This document shows, piece after piece, positions 44,215 through 51,929 of a stretch of DNA of 56,265 nt (within the stretch, counting starts at the first letter, position 1; every line of letters begins with the position of its first letter). The DNA is taken from contig NZ_CANTKB010000022.1 in NCBI RefSeq assembly GCF_947654165.1, positions 1 through 56,265 of the forward strand, given 5' to 3'. The DNA comes from an uncultured Blautia sp. (lineage in GTDB: Bacteria; Bacillota; Clostridia; Lachnospirales; Lachnospiraceae). The notes under the pieces are model-generated. The model was given only the letters and a program-made list of their open reading frames with translations, was not told the DNA's origin and did not search any database. A program made the position numbers and the translations under genes.

Positions 44215-45120
44215 ATGAGTAGAAAAAAAATATACAGAATTTTCATAGAGACGGTAGTGCTGGCTGTGTTTGTAGCAGCCCTGGTGTTTTTTGTGGGATT
44301 CCGTGTGACCAAAATACAGATTGAAGGCAACCGCTATTATTCAGATGAGGAAATCAAGAATATGGTCCTGGATGCACCGAATGCAAAGAATTCCATTCTG
44401 GTCATGCTCACCAAGACAGATGAAAAGACAAAAGATGCCAAGATGATAGATGGAGTCACCATAAAACGAAAAAACAGGAATACGATTGTAGTCCAGGTAA
44501 AAGAAAAGCAGATGATCGGATGTCTGGAGTTTGAAGGACAGTATGTGAATTTTGACAGACAGGGAATCATTCAGATTATTACAGATGAGCCCATGGAAGG
44601 AGTGCCGGTGATTAACGGCATCAGTGTGAGACAGGCGAAGATAGGAGAGAAACTCAAGGGTATCAGTACAAAAAAGCTGAACACTATTTTAAGTGTAGGA
44701 AAAATGTTGGAAAAGTCGGAGCAGAAGCCGGACAGACTGGTTTTCAATGATATGAACCAACTGGTGTTGTATTATGATGATGTGGAAGTGCGTCTGGGCG
44801 ATGATGAAAATATGGATGAAAAGATGAACCGGTTATCGGGAATCCTTCCTCAGCTTGAGGGGATGGAAGGAATCCTGCATCTGGAGAATATCACGGAGGA
44901 TACGGCTGGCGTGGTCTTTGATAATGCAGGAGAGAGTGAAGAAGATACTTCTGATGAAGATGTAGATGTTTCCGGGGAGTCAGAAAACGACAACAGGACG
45001 GGCTATATCCTTCCGTCTGAAGAGACTGGGCAGGAGGAATCCCAGGAAGAAGACGGCCAGGAAGAGGAATGGGATGATTCCGGGCTGGAATACAGCGACG
45101 GTACAGATGCGGCAGAGTAG
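44215..45120 (+). CDS. ftsQ: FtsQ/DivIB-type division protein
   Basis: 301 aa. Short cytoplasmic N-terminus, membrane helix (~8-30), then a POTRA domain (VTKIQIEGNRYYSDEEIKNMV) and a beta domain. The last ~75 residues are a highly acidic, low-complexity tail (EEDTSDEDVDVSGESEND...). It scaffolds FtsL and the PBP at the septum. Lies 10 bases after murA with a GGGGAAG ribosome site. Confidence 0.87.
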   Translation: MSRKKIYRIFIETVVLAVFVAALVFFVGFRVTKIQIEGNRYYSDEEIKNMVLDAPNAKNSILVMLTKTDEKTKDAKMIDGVTIKRKNRNTIVVQVKEKQMIGCLEFEGQYVNFDRQGIIQIITDEPMEGVPVINGISVRQAKIGEKLKGISTKKLNTILSVGKMLEKSEQKPDRLVFNDMNQLVLYYDDVEVRLGDDENMDEKMNRLSGILPQLEGMEGILHLENITEDTAGVVFDNAGESEEDTSDEDVDVSGESENDNRTGYILPSEETGQEESQEEDGQEEEWDDSGLEYSDGTDAAE

Positions 45121-45198
45121 AGACTGGTACAAATAGATAAGAATAAAGGGCAAAATCTAAAAATTGAAGAAAAATTTCTTAAAAAGTAAATTTACCAG

Positions 45199-45227
45199 TT
45201 GATTAATTTAAAAAAAGCATATATTAT
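45199..45227 (+). promoter_or_regulatory. ftsZ promoter
   Basis: TTGATT (45199-45204), 17-base spacer, TATTAT (45222-45227). The 212-base gap before ftsZ is AT-rich and also holds a TTGACT ... TAGCAT pair nearer the gene, so there may be two promoters. Confidence 0.55.
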
Positions 45228-45332
45228 ATATCTATATGTAGCAAAAGAACAGCCATGGATTTTGACTGATACATACGGAATGTATAGCATATAGAACATG
45301 AATCATACAAGGGAGCTAAAGGAGGAAATACC

Positions 45333-46520
45333 GTGTTAGAGATTATGACAAACGAAGCTGAATCATCTGCAAAAATTATTGTTGTGGGTGTAGGTGGAGC
45401 TGGAAATAATGCAGTAAACAGAATGGTGGAGGAAGCCATCAGCGGCGTAGAATTCATCGGAGTAAATACAGATAAACAGGCACTTACTTTGTGTAAGGCA
45501 CCAACAGTTATCCAGATTGGTGAGAAATTGACAAAAGGTCTTGGTGCCGGTGCGAAACCGGAAATCGGTGAAAAGGCAGCAGAAGAGAGCATTGAAGAAA
45601 TCAGACAGGCTATCCAGGGGGCAGATATGGTGTTTGTTACCTGTGGTATGGGTGGCGGAACCGGTACAGGTGCTGCTCCTGTTGTAGCAGGAATTGCAAA
45701 AGAAATGGGAATCCTGACGGTAGGTGTTGTGACAAAACCATTCCGTTTCGAAGCAAAAACACGTATGAGCAATGCTCTGTCAGGAATTGAGAAATTAAAA
45801 GAAAGCGTAGATACACTGATCATTATTCCAAATGATAAACTTCTTGAAATTGTGGATCGCCGTACGACTATGCCGGAAGCACTGAAAAAAGCAGATGAGG
45901 TTCTGCAGCAGGCTGTACAGGGTATCACAGACCTGATTAATCTGCCGGCTCTGATCAATCTGGACTTTGCAGACGTTCAGACTGTTATGATCGACAAAGG
46001 TGTGGCTCATATCGGTATCGGTGAAGGAAAAGGTGATGACAAAGCAATGCAGGCGGTACAGCAGGCTGTATCCAGCCCACTGCTTGAGACAACCATCGAA
46101 GGTGCATCTCATGTCATTATTAATGTATCCGGTGATATTTCTCTTATGGATGCTAATGATGCGGCTACTTATGTACAGAACCTCACAGGAGAAGATACCA
46201 ATATCATCTTTGGTGCTCTGTATGATGACAAGGAAGCAGACTTTGTAAGAATTACCGTTATTGCAACCGGTCTGGATGATGAAACTACCAGAAAGGCAAG
46301 CGTTTCGAAGGATAAGAAGACAGCAGGAAGAACAACAAGAACACAGGCAGCTCCTCAGCAGCCAGTTCAGGAACAACAGGCAGCAACTGGATTTAAACAG
46401 CCTTTATTCCAGCAGCCTACATTCCAGCAGCCGAACTTTCAGCAGACTCAGACAACCTTTACAAGCAATGTGCCAAAGAGAGATATTCAGATTCCGGATT
46501 TCCTGAAAAACAGAAAATAA
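45333..46520 (+). CDS. ftsZ: Cell division GTPase FtsZ
   Basis: 395 aa from a GTG at 45333 with a perfect AGGAGG 7 bases up. Tubulin signature GGGTGTGAAP (~107-116), T7 loop NLDFADVQTVM, then a Q-rich variable linker (~325-380, many QQP and FQQ) and the conserved C-terminal peptide IPDFLKNRK that binds FtsA/SepF-type anchors. It forms the Z ring. Confidence 0.97.
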   Translation: MLEIMTNEAESSAKIIVVGVGGAGNNAVNRMVEEAISGVEFIGVNTDKQALTLCKAPTVIQIGEKLTKGLGAGAKPEIGEKAAEESIEEIRQAIQGADMVFVTCGMGGGTGTGAAPVVAGIAKEMGILTVGVVTKPFRFEAKTRMSNALSGIEKLKESVDTLIIIPNDKLLEIVDRRTTMPEALKKADEVLQQAVQGITDLINLPALINLDFADVQTVMIDKGVAHIGIGEGKGDDKAMQAVQQAVSSPLLETTIEGASHVIINVSGDISLMDANDAATYVQNLTGEDTNIIFGALYDDKEADFVRITVIATGLDDETTRKASVSKDKKTAGRTTRTQAAPQQPVQEQQAATGFKQPLFQQPTFQQPNFQQTQTTFTSNVPKRDIQIPDFLKNRK

Positions 46521-46534
46521 GAAAAATGGAGCAG

Positions 46535-46571
46535 TCCTGCCAGGAACATATCCCCTGGCAGGATTTTTTTG
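46535..46571 (+). terminator. Strong Rho-independent terminator after ftsZ
   Basis: TCCTGCCAGG (46535-46544) pairs perfectly with CCTGGCAGGA (46554-46563), and TTTTTTTG follows. It ends the dcw cluster. Confidence 0.9.
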
Positions 46572-46588
46572 TATAAAAACTTTTGCGC

Positions 46589-46617
46589 TTGACAGCGATG
46601 AAGTTACCTTTTAAACT
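46589..46617 (+). promoter_or_regulatory. Promoter of aroE-aroD
   Basis: TTGACA (46589-46594), 17-base spacer, TAAACT (46612-46617). Confidence 0.6.
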
Positions 46618-46656
46618 GATAGAAGAGATATTTATAAACAGGAGGTTACATGAAGT

Positions 46657-47532
46657 ATGCAGCAAATTACCGGAAAAACAAGTCTGACGGGACTGCTGGG
46701 CAGCCCGGTGGATCACAGTATTTCTCCGCTTATGCATAATTTTAGTTTTCAGCATCTGGGGATTGACTGGGTGTATCTGTGTTTTGATATAAAAGAAGAA
46801 GGGCTGGAGGATGCTGTAAAAGGACTGCGTGCCTTACAGGTAAAAGGGTTTAACCTGACAATGCCGGATAAGAACCGGATTCTTGAGTATCTGGATGAAC
46901 TTTCTCCTGCGGCCAGGCTGATTGGTGCAGTCAATACAGTGGAAAACAAGGAAGGACGTCTGATTGGTCATAATACAGATGGAATTGGATTTATGCGTTC
47001 TGTTAAAGAACAGGGAATCCAAATGCAGGGCGAAAACATGACCCTTCTGGGAATGGGGGGTGCTGCTACGGCAATCTGTGCTCAGGCGGCACTGGATGGT
47101 GTGGGAGCTATTCGCATTTTTGCAAGACCGGGAAGTTCCCATCGCAAAAGAATGGAAACCTTAATCCGTGAGCTTGGAGAAGTAACGGCATGTCAGATTG
47201 AGATTCAGGATCTTGCGGATGAATCAAAACTGAGAGAATCCATAAAAGGAAGCAGGCTCTTGGTGAATGCTACTTCTGTAGGAATGGCACCTCATACAGA
47301 TGCATGTCTGATTCCGGACGATTCTTTTCTTCATTCAGACCTGGCAGTGGCTGATATTATCTATAATCCATGGAAAACGAAGCTTTTGTCCATGGCAGAG
47401 AATGCAGGATGTACTGCCTTTAATGGATACTCCATGTTATTGTGGCAGGGAGCTGAAGCGTTTCGTATCTGGACCGGACAGGAGATGCCGGTTGCACTGG
47501 TGCGGGAATATCTGCAAAAACAACGTGCATAA
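46657..47532 (+). CDS. aroE: Shikimate dehydrogenase
   Basis: 291 aa. Substrate part: GLLGSPVDHSISPLMHN, catalytic Lys in GFNLTMPDK, GAVNT and GHNTDGIGF. Dinucleotide part: LLGMGGAATAICAQAAL, and NATSVGMAPH near the end. It reduces 3-dehydroshikimate in aromatic amino acid synthesis; the slightly long form is close to the YdiB/quinate group, so NAD(P) preference is open. It is paired with aroD. Confidence 0.92.
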   Translation: MQQITGKTSLTGLLGSPVDHSISPLMHNFSFQHLGIDWVYLCFDIKEEGLEDAVKGLRALQVKGFNLTMPDKNRILEYLDELSPAARLIGAVNTVENKEGRLIGHNTDGIGFMRSVKEQGIQMQGENMTLLGMGGAATAICAQAALDGVGAIRIFARPGSSHRKRMETLIRELGEVTACQIEIQDLADESKLRESIKGSRLLVNATSVGMAPHTDACLIPDDSFLHSDLAVADIIYNPWKTKLLSMAENAGCTAFNGYSMLLWQGAEAFRIWTGQEMPVALVREYLQKQRA

Positions 47533-47547
47533 GAAAAGAGGGTAAAA

Positions 47548-48312
47548 ATGAAATCAGTGACAGTAAAAAATCTTGTGCTGGGACAGGGAATGCCGAAAAT
47601 CTGCATTCCGATCACCGGGGAGAATTGGGAAACCATAGAGAAGGAAATGGAAGAAATCCTGGAATTAAAACCAGATTTGGCAGAATGGAGGGTGGATTGT
47701 TATAAAAAAGGGAGCAGCGACGAATCCATATGGGAAATGTTGGAGACAATAAGTGACAAATTAGGAGAAATTCCATTACTCTTTACCTTCCGGACCAGGA
47801 GGGAAGGAGGAGCACAGGAAATTATGTATGAGGATTATGTAAAGCTGCTGTTACAGGCTGCCAAAACAGGAAAGGCAGATTTGATTGATGTAGAGCTTTT
47901 TTTTCGCAGAGAAGAGGCGGAGATGTTGATCCGGAACATTCACCAGGCTGGTGCATTGGTTCTTGCATCTAATCATCATTTTCATGAAACACCGGATGCA
48001 GAGGAATTAATTGCAAGAATGAAAGAAATGGATGCGTGCGGTGCAGATATTTTAAAAATGGCAGTGATGCCGGAAACGGAGACGGATTTATGTCCCCTGC
48101 TCAAGGCGACTCTTTGTGTTTCCGAGGACTGTGAGAAGCCGGTTGTTACCATGTCTATGGGAAAAACAGGTGTACTGAGCCGCCTTTGGGGAGAATTTAC
48201 AGGCTCCTGCATCACTTTTGCCGCAGGACAGAAAGCTTCTGCACCGGGACAGGTAGATGCACATAAGATGAGGGAAGCTTTGGAAGTTCTTCATGAGATT
48301 GCAGAAAAATAG
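47548..48312 (+). CDS. aroD: Type I 3-dehydroquinate dehydratase
   Basis: 254 aa TIM barrel. ICIPITGENWETIEKE, LAEWRVDCY, LLFTFRTRREGG, active-site His in LASNHHFHETP, the Schiff-base Lys in GADILKMAV, and the SMGKTGVLSRLWGEFTGSCITFAAG closing motif. It makes 3-dehydroshikimate, the AroE substrate. Ribosome site AAAGAGGG. It is followed by a 170-base control region for spoIIGA. Confidence 0.93.
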   Translation: MKSVTVKNLVLGQGMPKICIPITGENWETIEKEMEEILELKPDLAEWRVDCYKKGSSDESIWEMLETISDKLGEIPLLFTFRTRREGGAQEIMYEDYVKLLLQAAKTGKADLIDVELFFRREEAEMLIRNIHQAGALVLASNHHFHETPDAEELIARMKEMDACGADILKMAVMPETETDLCPLLKATLCVSEDCEKPVVTMSMGKTGVLSRLWGEFTGSCITFAAGQKASAPGQVDAHKMREALEVLHEIAEK

Positions 48313-48359
48313 AATTGACATAAAATGGGTAACATAAGGTGAAAAATAAGAAGTTTCAC

Positions 48360-48425
48360 TGTCGAAAAGATTTTGCATAGAGGTCAGCGGTTTTGACAAA
48401 ATCAGCACCCCCTAACCACTATAAT
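48360..48425 (+). promoter_or_regulatory. spoIIG-type promoter: Spo0A boxes with a long-spaced sigma-A promoter
   Basis: TGTCGAA (48360-48366) is an exact core of the Spo0A box. TTTGACAAA (48392-48400) is an inverted Spo0A box with one mismatch, and it overlaps the TTGACA -35 (48393-48398). The -10 is a perfect TATAAT (48420-48425). The spacer is 21 bases. B. subtilis spoIIG is known for a 22-bp spacer that only works with Spo0A~P, so the same logic is likely here. Confidence 0.8.
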
Positions 48426-48478
48426 GAACATTACTTATTCCAGATAAGTAAGAGAGTCCTATAGAGGTTTAGGGGGTG
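48406..48478 (+). promoter_or_regulatory. Long inverted repeat spanning the -10 box and the spoIIGA ribosome site
   Basis: CACCCCCTAACC (48406-48417) pairs with GGTTTAGGGGGTG (48466-48478, one bulge), extended by CTATA/TATAG (48419-48423, 48460-48464). A small inner hairpin (48433-48438 with 48444-48449) sits in the loop. The 3' arm contains the AGGGGGTG ribosome site of spoIIGA; the 5' arm contains part of the -10. RNA starting at the promoter (about 48432) lacks the 5' arm, whereas read-through RNA from aroD has both arms and should mask the ribosome site. Confidence 0.65.
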
Positions 48479-48482
48479 TTTT

Positions 48483-49343
48483 GTGTACTGCGAATTTTAC
48501 CTGGATGTGTTTTTCGCAGTCAATCTGCTGCTGGATTTCCAACTCCTGTGTCTTACAAATTTGATGCTTTGGGGAACTGCCAATCCCTTGCGGGCATTTT
48601 GGGGAGGAATATTGGGAGCAGCAGGAATGTGCCTGTTTATGGTACTTTCACCGAAAATCCATACAGGAGAAGCCGTGATGTATTATGGAATCATGGCAGT
48701 TGTCATGATCCGGACAGGATGCGGCTGCAGGAATCCGGGAAACTTGTTTCTTGGGCTGCTGACTTTTTTTGGTGGAGCGTTACTGACAGGAGGTGTGCTT
48801 ACGGCTCTGCCCTATGGAATCAGAAAAAGTCTTCTTCTTTTTCTGACAATCACAGTTACCGCTTATTGGATTTTATACATAGGCATAAGACTCTGTAAAT
48901 ACTTAAAAGGAAAAGAACCCCCTTTGTGTCAGATAACACTGACATTTCAGGGAAGAAAAGTAGATGTAATAGGACTATATGATACAGGGAACCGTCTGTT
49001 TGACAGAAAGACAGGAAAAGCGGTGTCGGTCATGGAATACAGAAGTTTTTGCGGGCTTTTGGACAAAGAGCAATGCACACTTCTGGAGCAGTTCTGTAAA
49101 ATGAAAGCAGAAGAAACTGGCAGCAGTACATTGTCCGGCACATTAAACCCGAGATTTATCTTTTATACCAGTGTAGGATGCACAGGCAGTCTTCTTCCCG
49201 TTGTTACAGTGGAACAGATGACTGTCAGGTATCAAGGAACAAAAAAACAGGTGAAACACGCTGCCATAGGACTTTCTATGACAGCAGTATCTCCTGATAA
49301 AAAGTATGAAATCATTATTAGTCCTGCAGTATGGGAATTTTAA
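48483..49343 (+). CDS. spoIIGA: Sporulation sigma-E processing peptidase
   Basis: 286 aa from a GTG at 48483. The N-terminal half has five membrane helices (~1-140). The C-terminal half is an aspartic-protease-like domain with DTGN (~167-170) in VDVIGLYDTGNRLFD, the catalytic Asp that cuts pro-sigma-E. It acts in the mother-cell septal membrane after contact with SpoIIR. It is followed by sigE in the conserved spoIIG order, with an 18-base gap. Confidence 0.92.
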   Translation: MYCEFYLDVFFAVNLLLDFQLLCLTNLMLWGTANPLRAFWGGILGAAGMCLFMVLSPKIHTGEAVMYYGIMAVVMIRTGCGCRNPGNLFLGLLTFFGGALLTGGVLTALPYGIRKSLLLFLTITVTAYWILYIGIRLCKYLKGKEPPLCQITLTFQGRKVDVIGLYDTGNRLFDRKTGKAVSVMEYRSFCGLLDKEQCTLLEQFCKMKAEETGSSTLSGTLNPRFIFYTSVGCTGSLLPVVTVEQMTVRYQGTKKQVKHAAIGLSMTAVSPDKKYEIIISPAVWEF

Positions 49344-49360
49344 GGAGGAGTTTTTTGAAT

Positions 49361-50086
49361 ATGGATATTTGTGTCAGGAAAGAATCACATTTTTCTGGTT
49401 TTACGGGAATCTTGCTGCCAAAAGGCAATGAAATCCACTATATTGGAGGAACGGAAGTATTGCCGCCACCTCTAACTGCAGAGGAAGAAGCAGAGAAATT
49501 AAAAGAATTGGGAGAACAGGGAAGTGAGACCGCAAAAGCATGTCTGATCGAACATAATCTCAGACTGGTGGTGTATATTGCAAAAAAATTTGATAATACC
49601 GGTGTCGGGGTAGAGGATCTGATTTCCATAGGGACAATAGGCTTGATTAAAGCAATCAATACCTTTAATCCGGGAAAAAAAATAAAACTGGCCACGTATG
49701 CTTCCCGGTGTATTGAAAATGAAATATTAATGTATCTGCGGAGAAACAATAAAACAAAGATGGAGGTATCCATAGATGAACCTTTAAATGTGGACTGGGA
49801 CGGTAATGAGCTTCTGCTGTCAGATATCCTTGGAACTGATGAAGATGTGATTTACAAGGATATTGAGAGCCAGGTAGAGCGGAGTCTTCTGGGAAAAGCA
49901 ATCGGGAAACTGAGTAAAAGGGAGCAGACCATTGTAAGGCTGCGGTTTGGCATTAATATGCCGGACGGACGTGAAAAAACACAGAAAGAGGTGGCGGATC
50001 TTCTTGGGATTTCCCAGTCTTATATTTCCAGATTAGAGAAACGGATTATGAAGAGGCTGAAGAAGGAAATTGTACGATACGAGTAA
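49361..50086 (+). CDS. sigE: Mother-cell sporulation sigma factor E (pro-sigma-E)
   Basis: 241 aa from the ATG at 49361 (AAGGAGGAG 10 bases up; a TTG at 49355 is closer to it). The first ~25-30 residues (MDICVRKESHFSGF...) are the pro-sequence expected to be cut by SpoIIGA. Region 2: NLRLVVYIAKKFDNTGVGVEDLISIGTIGLIKAINTFNP and LATYASRCIENEILMYLRR. Region 4: LSKREQTIVRLRFG...TQKEVADLLGISQSYISRLEKRIMKRLKKE. sigG, the usual next gene, is not present. Confidence 0.95.
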   Translation: MDICVRKESHFSGFTGILLPKGNEIHYIGGTEVLPPPLTAEEEAEKLKELGEQGSETAKACLIEHNLRLVVYIAKKFDNTGVGVEDLISIGTIGLIKAINTFNPGKKIKLATYASRCIENEILMYLRRNNKTKMEVSIDEPLNVDWDGNELLLSDILGTDEDVIYKDIESQVERSLLGKAIGKLSKREQTIVRLRFGINMPDGREKTQKEVADLLGISQSYISRLEKRIMKRLKKEIVRYE

Positions 50087-50110
50087 GCCTTTCTTTTTTT
50101 GACTTTCTTA

Positions 50111-50162
50111 TTGACAAAAGCTTGATTAAGAGATATATTTATGATATCAAAATGATATCAAA
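50111..50162 (+). promoter_or_regulatory. Promoter plus two tandem ATGATATCAAA repeats
   Basis: TTGACA (50111-50116), 17-base spacer, TATATT (50134-50139). Directly after the -10, ATGATATCAAA occurs twice without a gap (50141-50151, 50152-50162). Each carries the palindrome TGATATCA, and the 11-base period puts them on nearly the same DNA face. They cover the expected start site, so they look like an operator. The RHH protein of the same operon is a plausible binder. Confidence 0.6.
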
Positions 50163-50197
50163 TTAATAAAGGCTTTTGCAAATGAGGAGGTTATGCT

Positions 50198-51169
50198 ATG
50201 AACCAAAACGAAAAGAATGAAGTAAAAAACAAGATTCAAGAAGAAAAAGTGTTGCAAGCAAAGACAGGATTTGGTATGTTAGTTTTATCGTTGCTTTTAC
50301 TTGCAGTAGGCGTGGCAGGTTTTGGCTTTGGGATTTATCAGATGGAACAGGGAGAAAAAGTTTCGGGAACCATACTTTTGATTGCAGGCTGTATCATAAT
50401 CGTGATTGCAGGTGTCTTATGCTGCGGTCTTAAGGTTATAAACCCTAAGGAAGCGATGGTGTTAGCACTGTTTGGTAATTACTACGGAACATTGAAGAAA
50501 GAAGGATTTTTCTGGGTAAATCCATTTGTGACAGCCATTAATCCGGTATTCAAGATTGCAGCAGATGGAAAAGGAACGAACCGGAAAGTTTCTATGAAGA
50601 CTATGACACTGGATAATAAAAAACAGAAGGTAAATGATCAAATGGGAAATCCGGTGGAAATCGGTGCAGTTGCTATTTGGCGGGTGGTGAATCCTACAAA
50701 AGCAGTGATCAATGTGGAAAATTATAAAGAATATCTTTCTATTCAGTGCGATTCTATTATCCGGAATACTGCCAGAAAATATCCCTATGATGTGACAGAG
50801 GGCGGAGATGAGAAAACACTCCGGGGCAGCAGCCAGGAAATTGCGGATATTATGTGTGGGGAACTTCAGGAAAAGGTGAAGAATGCAGGGATTCAGATTT
50901 TGGAGGTACGCATTACGCATTTGGCCTACGCACCGGAGATTGCATCTGCCATGCTTCAGAGACAGCAGGCAGCAGCACTTATTGATGCAAGACAGAAAAT
51001 TGTGGAAGGTGCTGTGGGCATGGTAGAGATGGCTCTGGAAAAATTAAATGAAAATGAGATTGTAGAATTAGATGAAGAGAGAAAAGCTGCAATGGTAAGT
51101 AATCTTCTGGTTGTCCTTTGTGGAAACAAAGATGCTCAGCCTGTTGTCAACAGCGGAAGTCTCTATTAG
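50198..51169 (+). CDS. SPFH/Band 7 (flotillin-like) membrane protein
   Basis: 323 aa. Cytoplasmic N-terminus with charged residues, two membrane helices (~25-50 and 60-85), then an SPFH domain (AMVLALFGNYYGTLKKEGFFWVNPF ... VEIGAVAIWRVVNPTKAVINVENYKEYLSIQC ... YPYDVTEGGDEKTLRGSSQEIADIMCGELQEKV) and a coiled C-terminal part (ASAMLQRQQAAALIDARQKIVEGAVGMVEMALEKL). Such proteins scaffold membrane microdomains. Clean AGGAGG ribosome site. First gene of a three-gene operon. Confidence 0.88.
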   Translation: MNQNEKNEVKNKIQEEKVLQAKTGFGMLVLSLLLLAVGVAGFGFGIYQMEQGEKVSGTILLIAGCIIIVIAGVLCCGLKVINPKEAMVLALFGNYYGTLKKEGFFWVNPFVTAINPVFKIAADGKGTNRKVSMKTMTLDNKKQKVNDQMGNPVEIGAVAIWRVVNPTKAVINVENYKEYLSIQCDSIIRNTARKYPYDVTEGGDEKTLRGSSQEIADIMCGELQEKVKNAGIQILEVRITHLAYAPEIASAMLQRQQAAALIDARQKIVEGAVGMVEMALEKLNENEIVELDEERKAAMVSNLLVVLCGNKDAQPVVNSGSLY

Positions 51170-51193
51170 AATGCAGTAAGGCGGTGACACATT

Positions 51194-51388
51194 CTGGAAA
51201 ACGAAAGCAAAAGCAAGGGAAAAGAAAAGGCAAAAAAGCAGGTGCCGTTAAGGCTGTCAGCTACCTTATGGGCAGAGATCGCTCAGTGGGCAGAAGATGA
51301 TTTTCGTTCCATGAACGGACAGATTGAATATCTGCTGACAGAATGTGTGAAATACAGAAAAAAACATAAGACAAAGGAGGAAGGATGA
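51194..51388 (+). CDS. Ribbon-helix-helix (Arc-like) DNA-binding protein, non-ATG start
   Basis: 64 aa. A Lys-rich N-terminus leads to KKQVPLRLSATLWAEIAQWAEDDFRSMNGQIEYLLTECVKYRKK, the beta-helix-helix fold of Arc/MetJ-type repressors with the QVPLRLS strand and the FRSMNGQIE turn. An in-frame stop lies at 51185, so no ATG is available upstream. AAGGCGGTGA (51178-51187) is placed for a CTG (51194) or ATT (51191) start; a GTG at 51242 would lose the basic arm. The C-terminus overlaps the next ATG (ATGA). Probably represses its own operon. Confidence 0.7.
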   Translation: MENESKSKGKEKAKKQVPLRLSATLWAEIAQWAEDDFRSMNGQIEYLLTECVKYRKKHKTKEEG

Positions 51389-51507
51389 TCGAACAGGCAC
51401 AGGCACTTGGTGCAGATGCCATTGTCTGCGTGAGATATTCCTCCGCATCTGTCACACAGGGGGCAGCAGAAATTATGGCTTATGGAACTGCGGTGAAATT
51501 CAGGTAG
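51385..51507 (+). CDS. Shortened YbjQ/UPF0145 (heavy-metal-binding fold) protein
   Basis: 40 aa, with an AAAGGAGGAAGG ribosome site directly before ATGATC. It reads MIEQAQALGADAIVCVRY... GTAVKF, which corresponds to the C-terminal ~40 residues of the ~105-aa YbjQ family (AxALGANAIVGVxxD... SGTAV). The N-terminal ~60 residues are absent, yet the translation signals are intact and coupled to the RHH gene. Either a minimal functional form or a degraded gene. Confidence 0.55.
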   Translation: MIEQAQALGADAIVCVRYSSASVTQGAAEIMAYGTAVKFR

Positions 51508-51518
51508 AGAGATACAGA

Positions 51519-51551
51519 GGGGGCTGTCGGGATAGATAGCCCCCGTTTTTA
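51519..51551 (+). terminator. Rho-independent terminator after the SPFH operon
   Basis: GGGGGCT (51519-51525) pairs perfectly with AGCCCCC (51538-51544), and GTTTTT follows. Confidence 0.88.
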
Positions 51552-51606
51552 ATGTTTAACTTGCTTATTTTTTCATAAATCACTCACTTTTTGTTGCCTT
51601 CCTGTT

Positions 51607-51880
51607 TTGGCCTACTTTTTTAAGGCACAAATAGACTAAAAGTTTCATTCTATGAATTTTCACCTACTTATTTTATTCCCTAATAGGCTGGATTTCTTAG
51701 CTATTATATTTTGGCCTGCTTTTCCTATGTGAAGCGTAGGCTAAAAGGTTGCTTTTTCTATTTTTGAACCTAACCAGACTATTTTTTAGTAGGCCATCAG
51801 AACCCTTTTTTTATTTTCTGCCTATATAACTTGATATTTAGTAGGTTATAATACTTGGTTTGTGAGTTTTGGCCTATCTT
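51607..51880. repeat. Tandem array of five to six ~52-bp units with inverted CCTAC/GTAGG arms (array C)
   Basis: The left arms start near 51609, 51661, 51713, 51767, 51819 and 51871: steps of 52, 52, 54, 52 and 52. Each complete unit is (G/A)(G/C)CCTA(C/T), about 14-16 variable bases, (A/G)TAGG(C/T)T, then about 25 AT-rich bases ending ATTTT. Arms within a unit start 20-21 bases apart. The sequence between the arms varies more than the arms. There are no open frames. It fills the gap between the SPFH operon and the iclR-type gene and explains most of 51552-51929. Confidence 0.7.
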
Positions 51881-51929
51881 GACATCCTCTGGAAGCCTTT
51901 TTACAGGATAAAGAGATTTTCGGCATTCT

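Noticed and set aside
48406..48478. Riboswitch before spoIIGA
   Set aside because: The 5' arm overlaps the -10 region, so it is absent from RNA made from the sporulation promoter, and no ligand-binding core is seen.
51118..51300. 60-aa basic open frame
   Set aside because: It is a shadow in another frame of the SPFH and RHH genes; the RHH frame has the family pattern.
51607..51880. CRISPR array
   Set aside because: Repeats are too degenerate, the conserved parts are short inverted arms and no cas genes are near.
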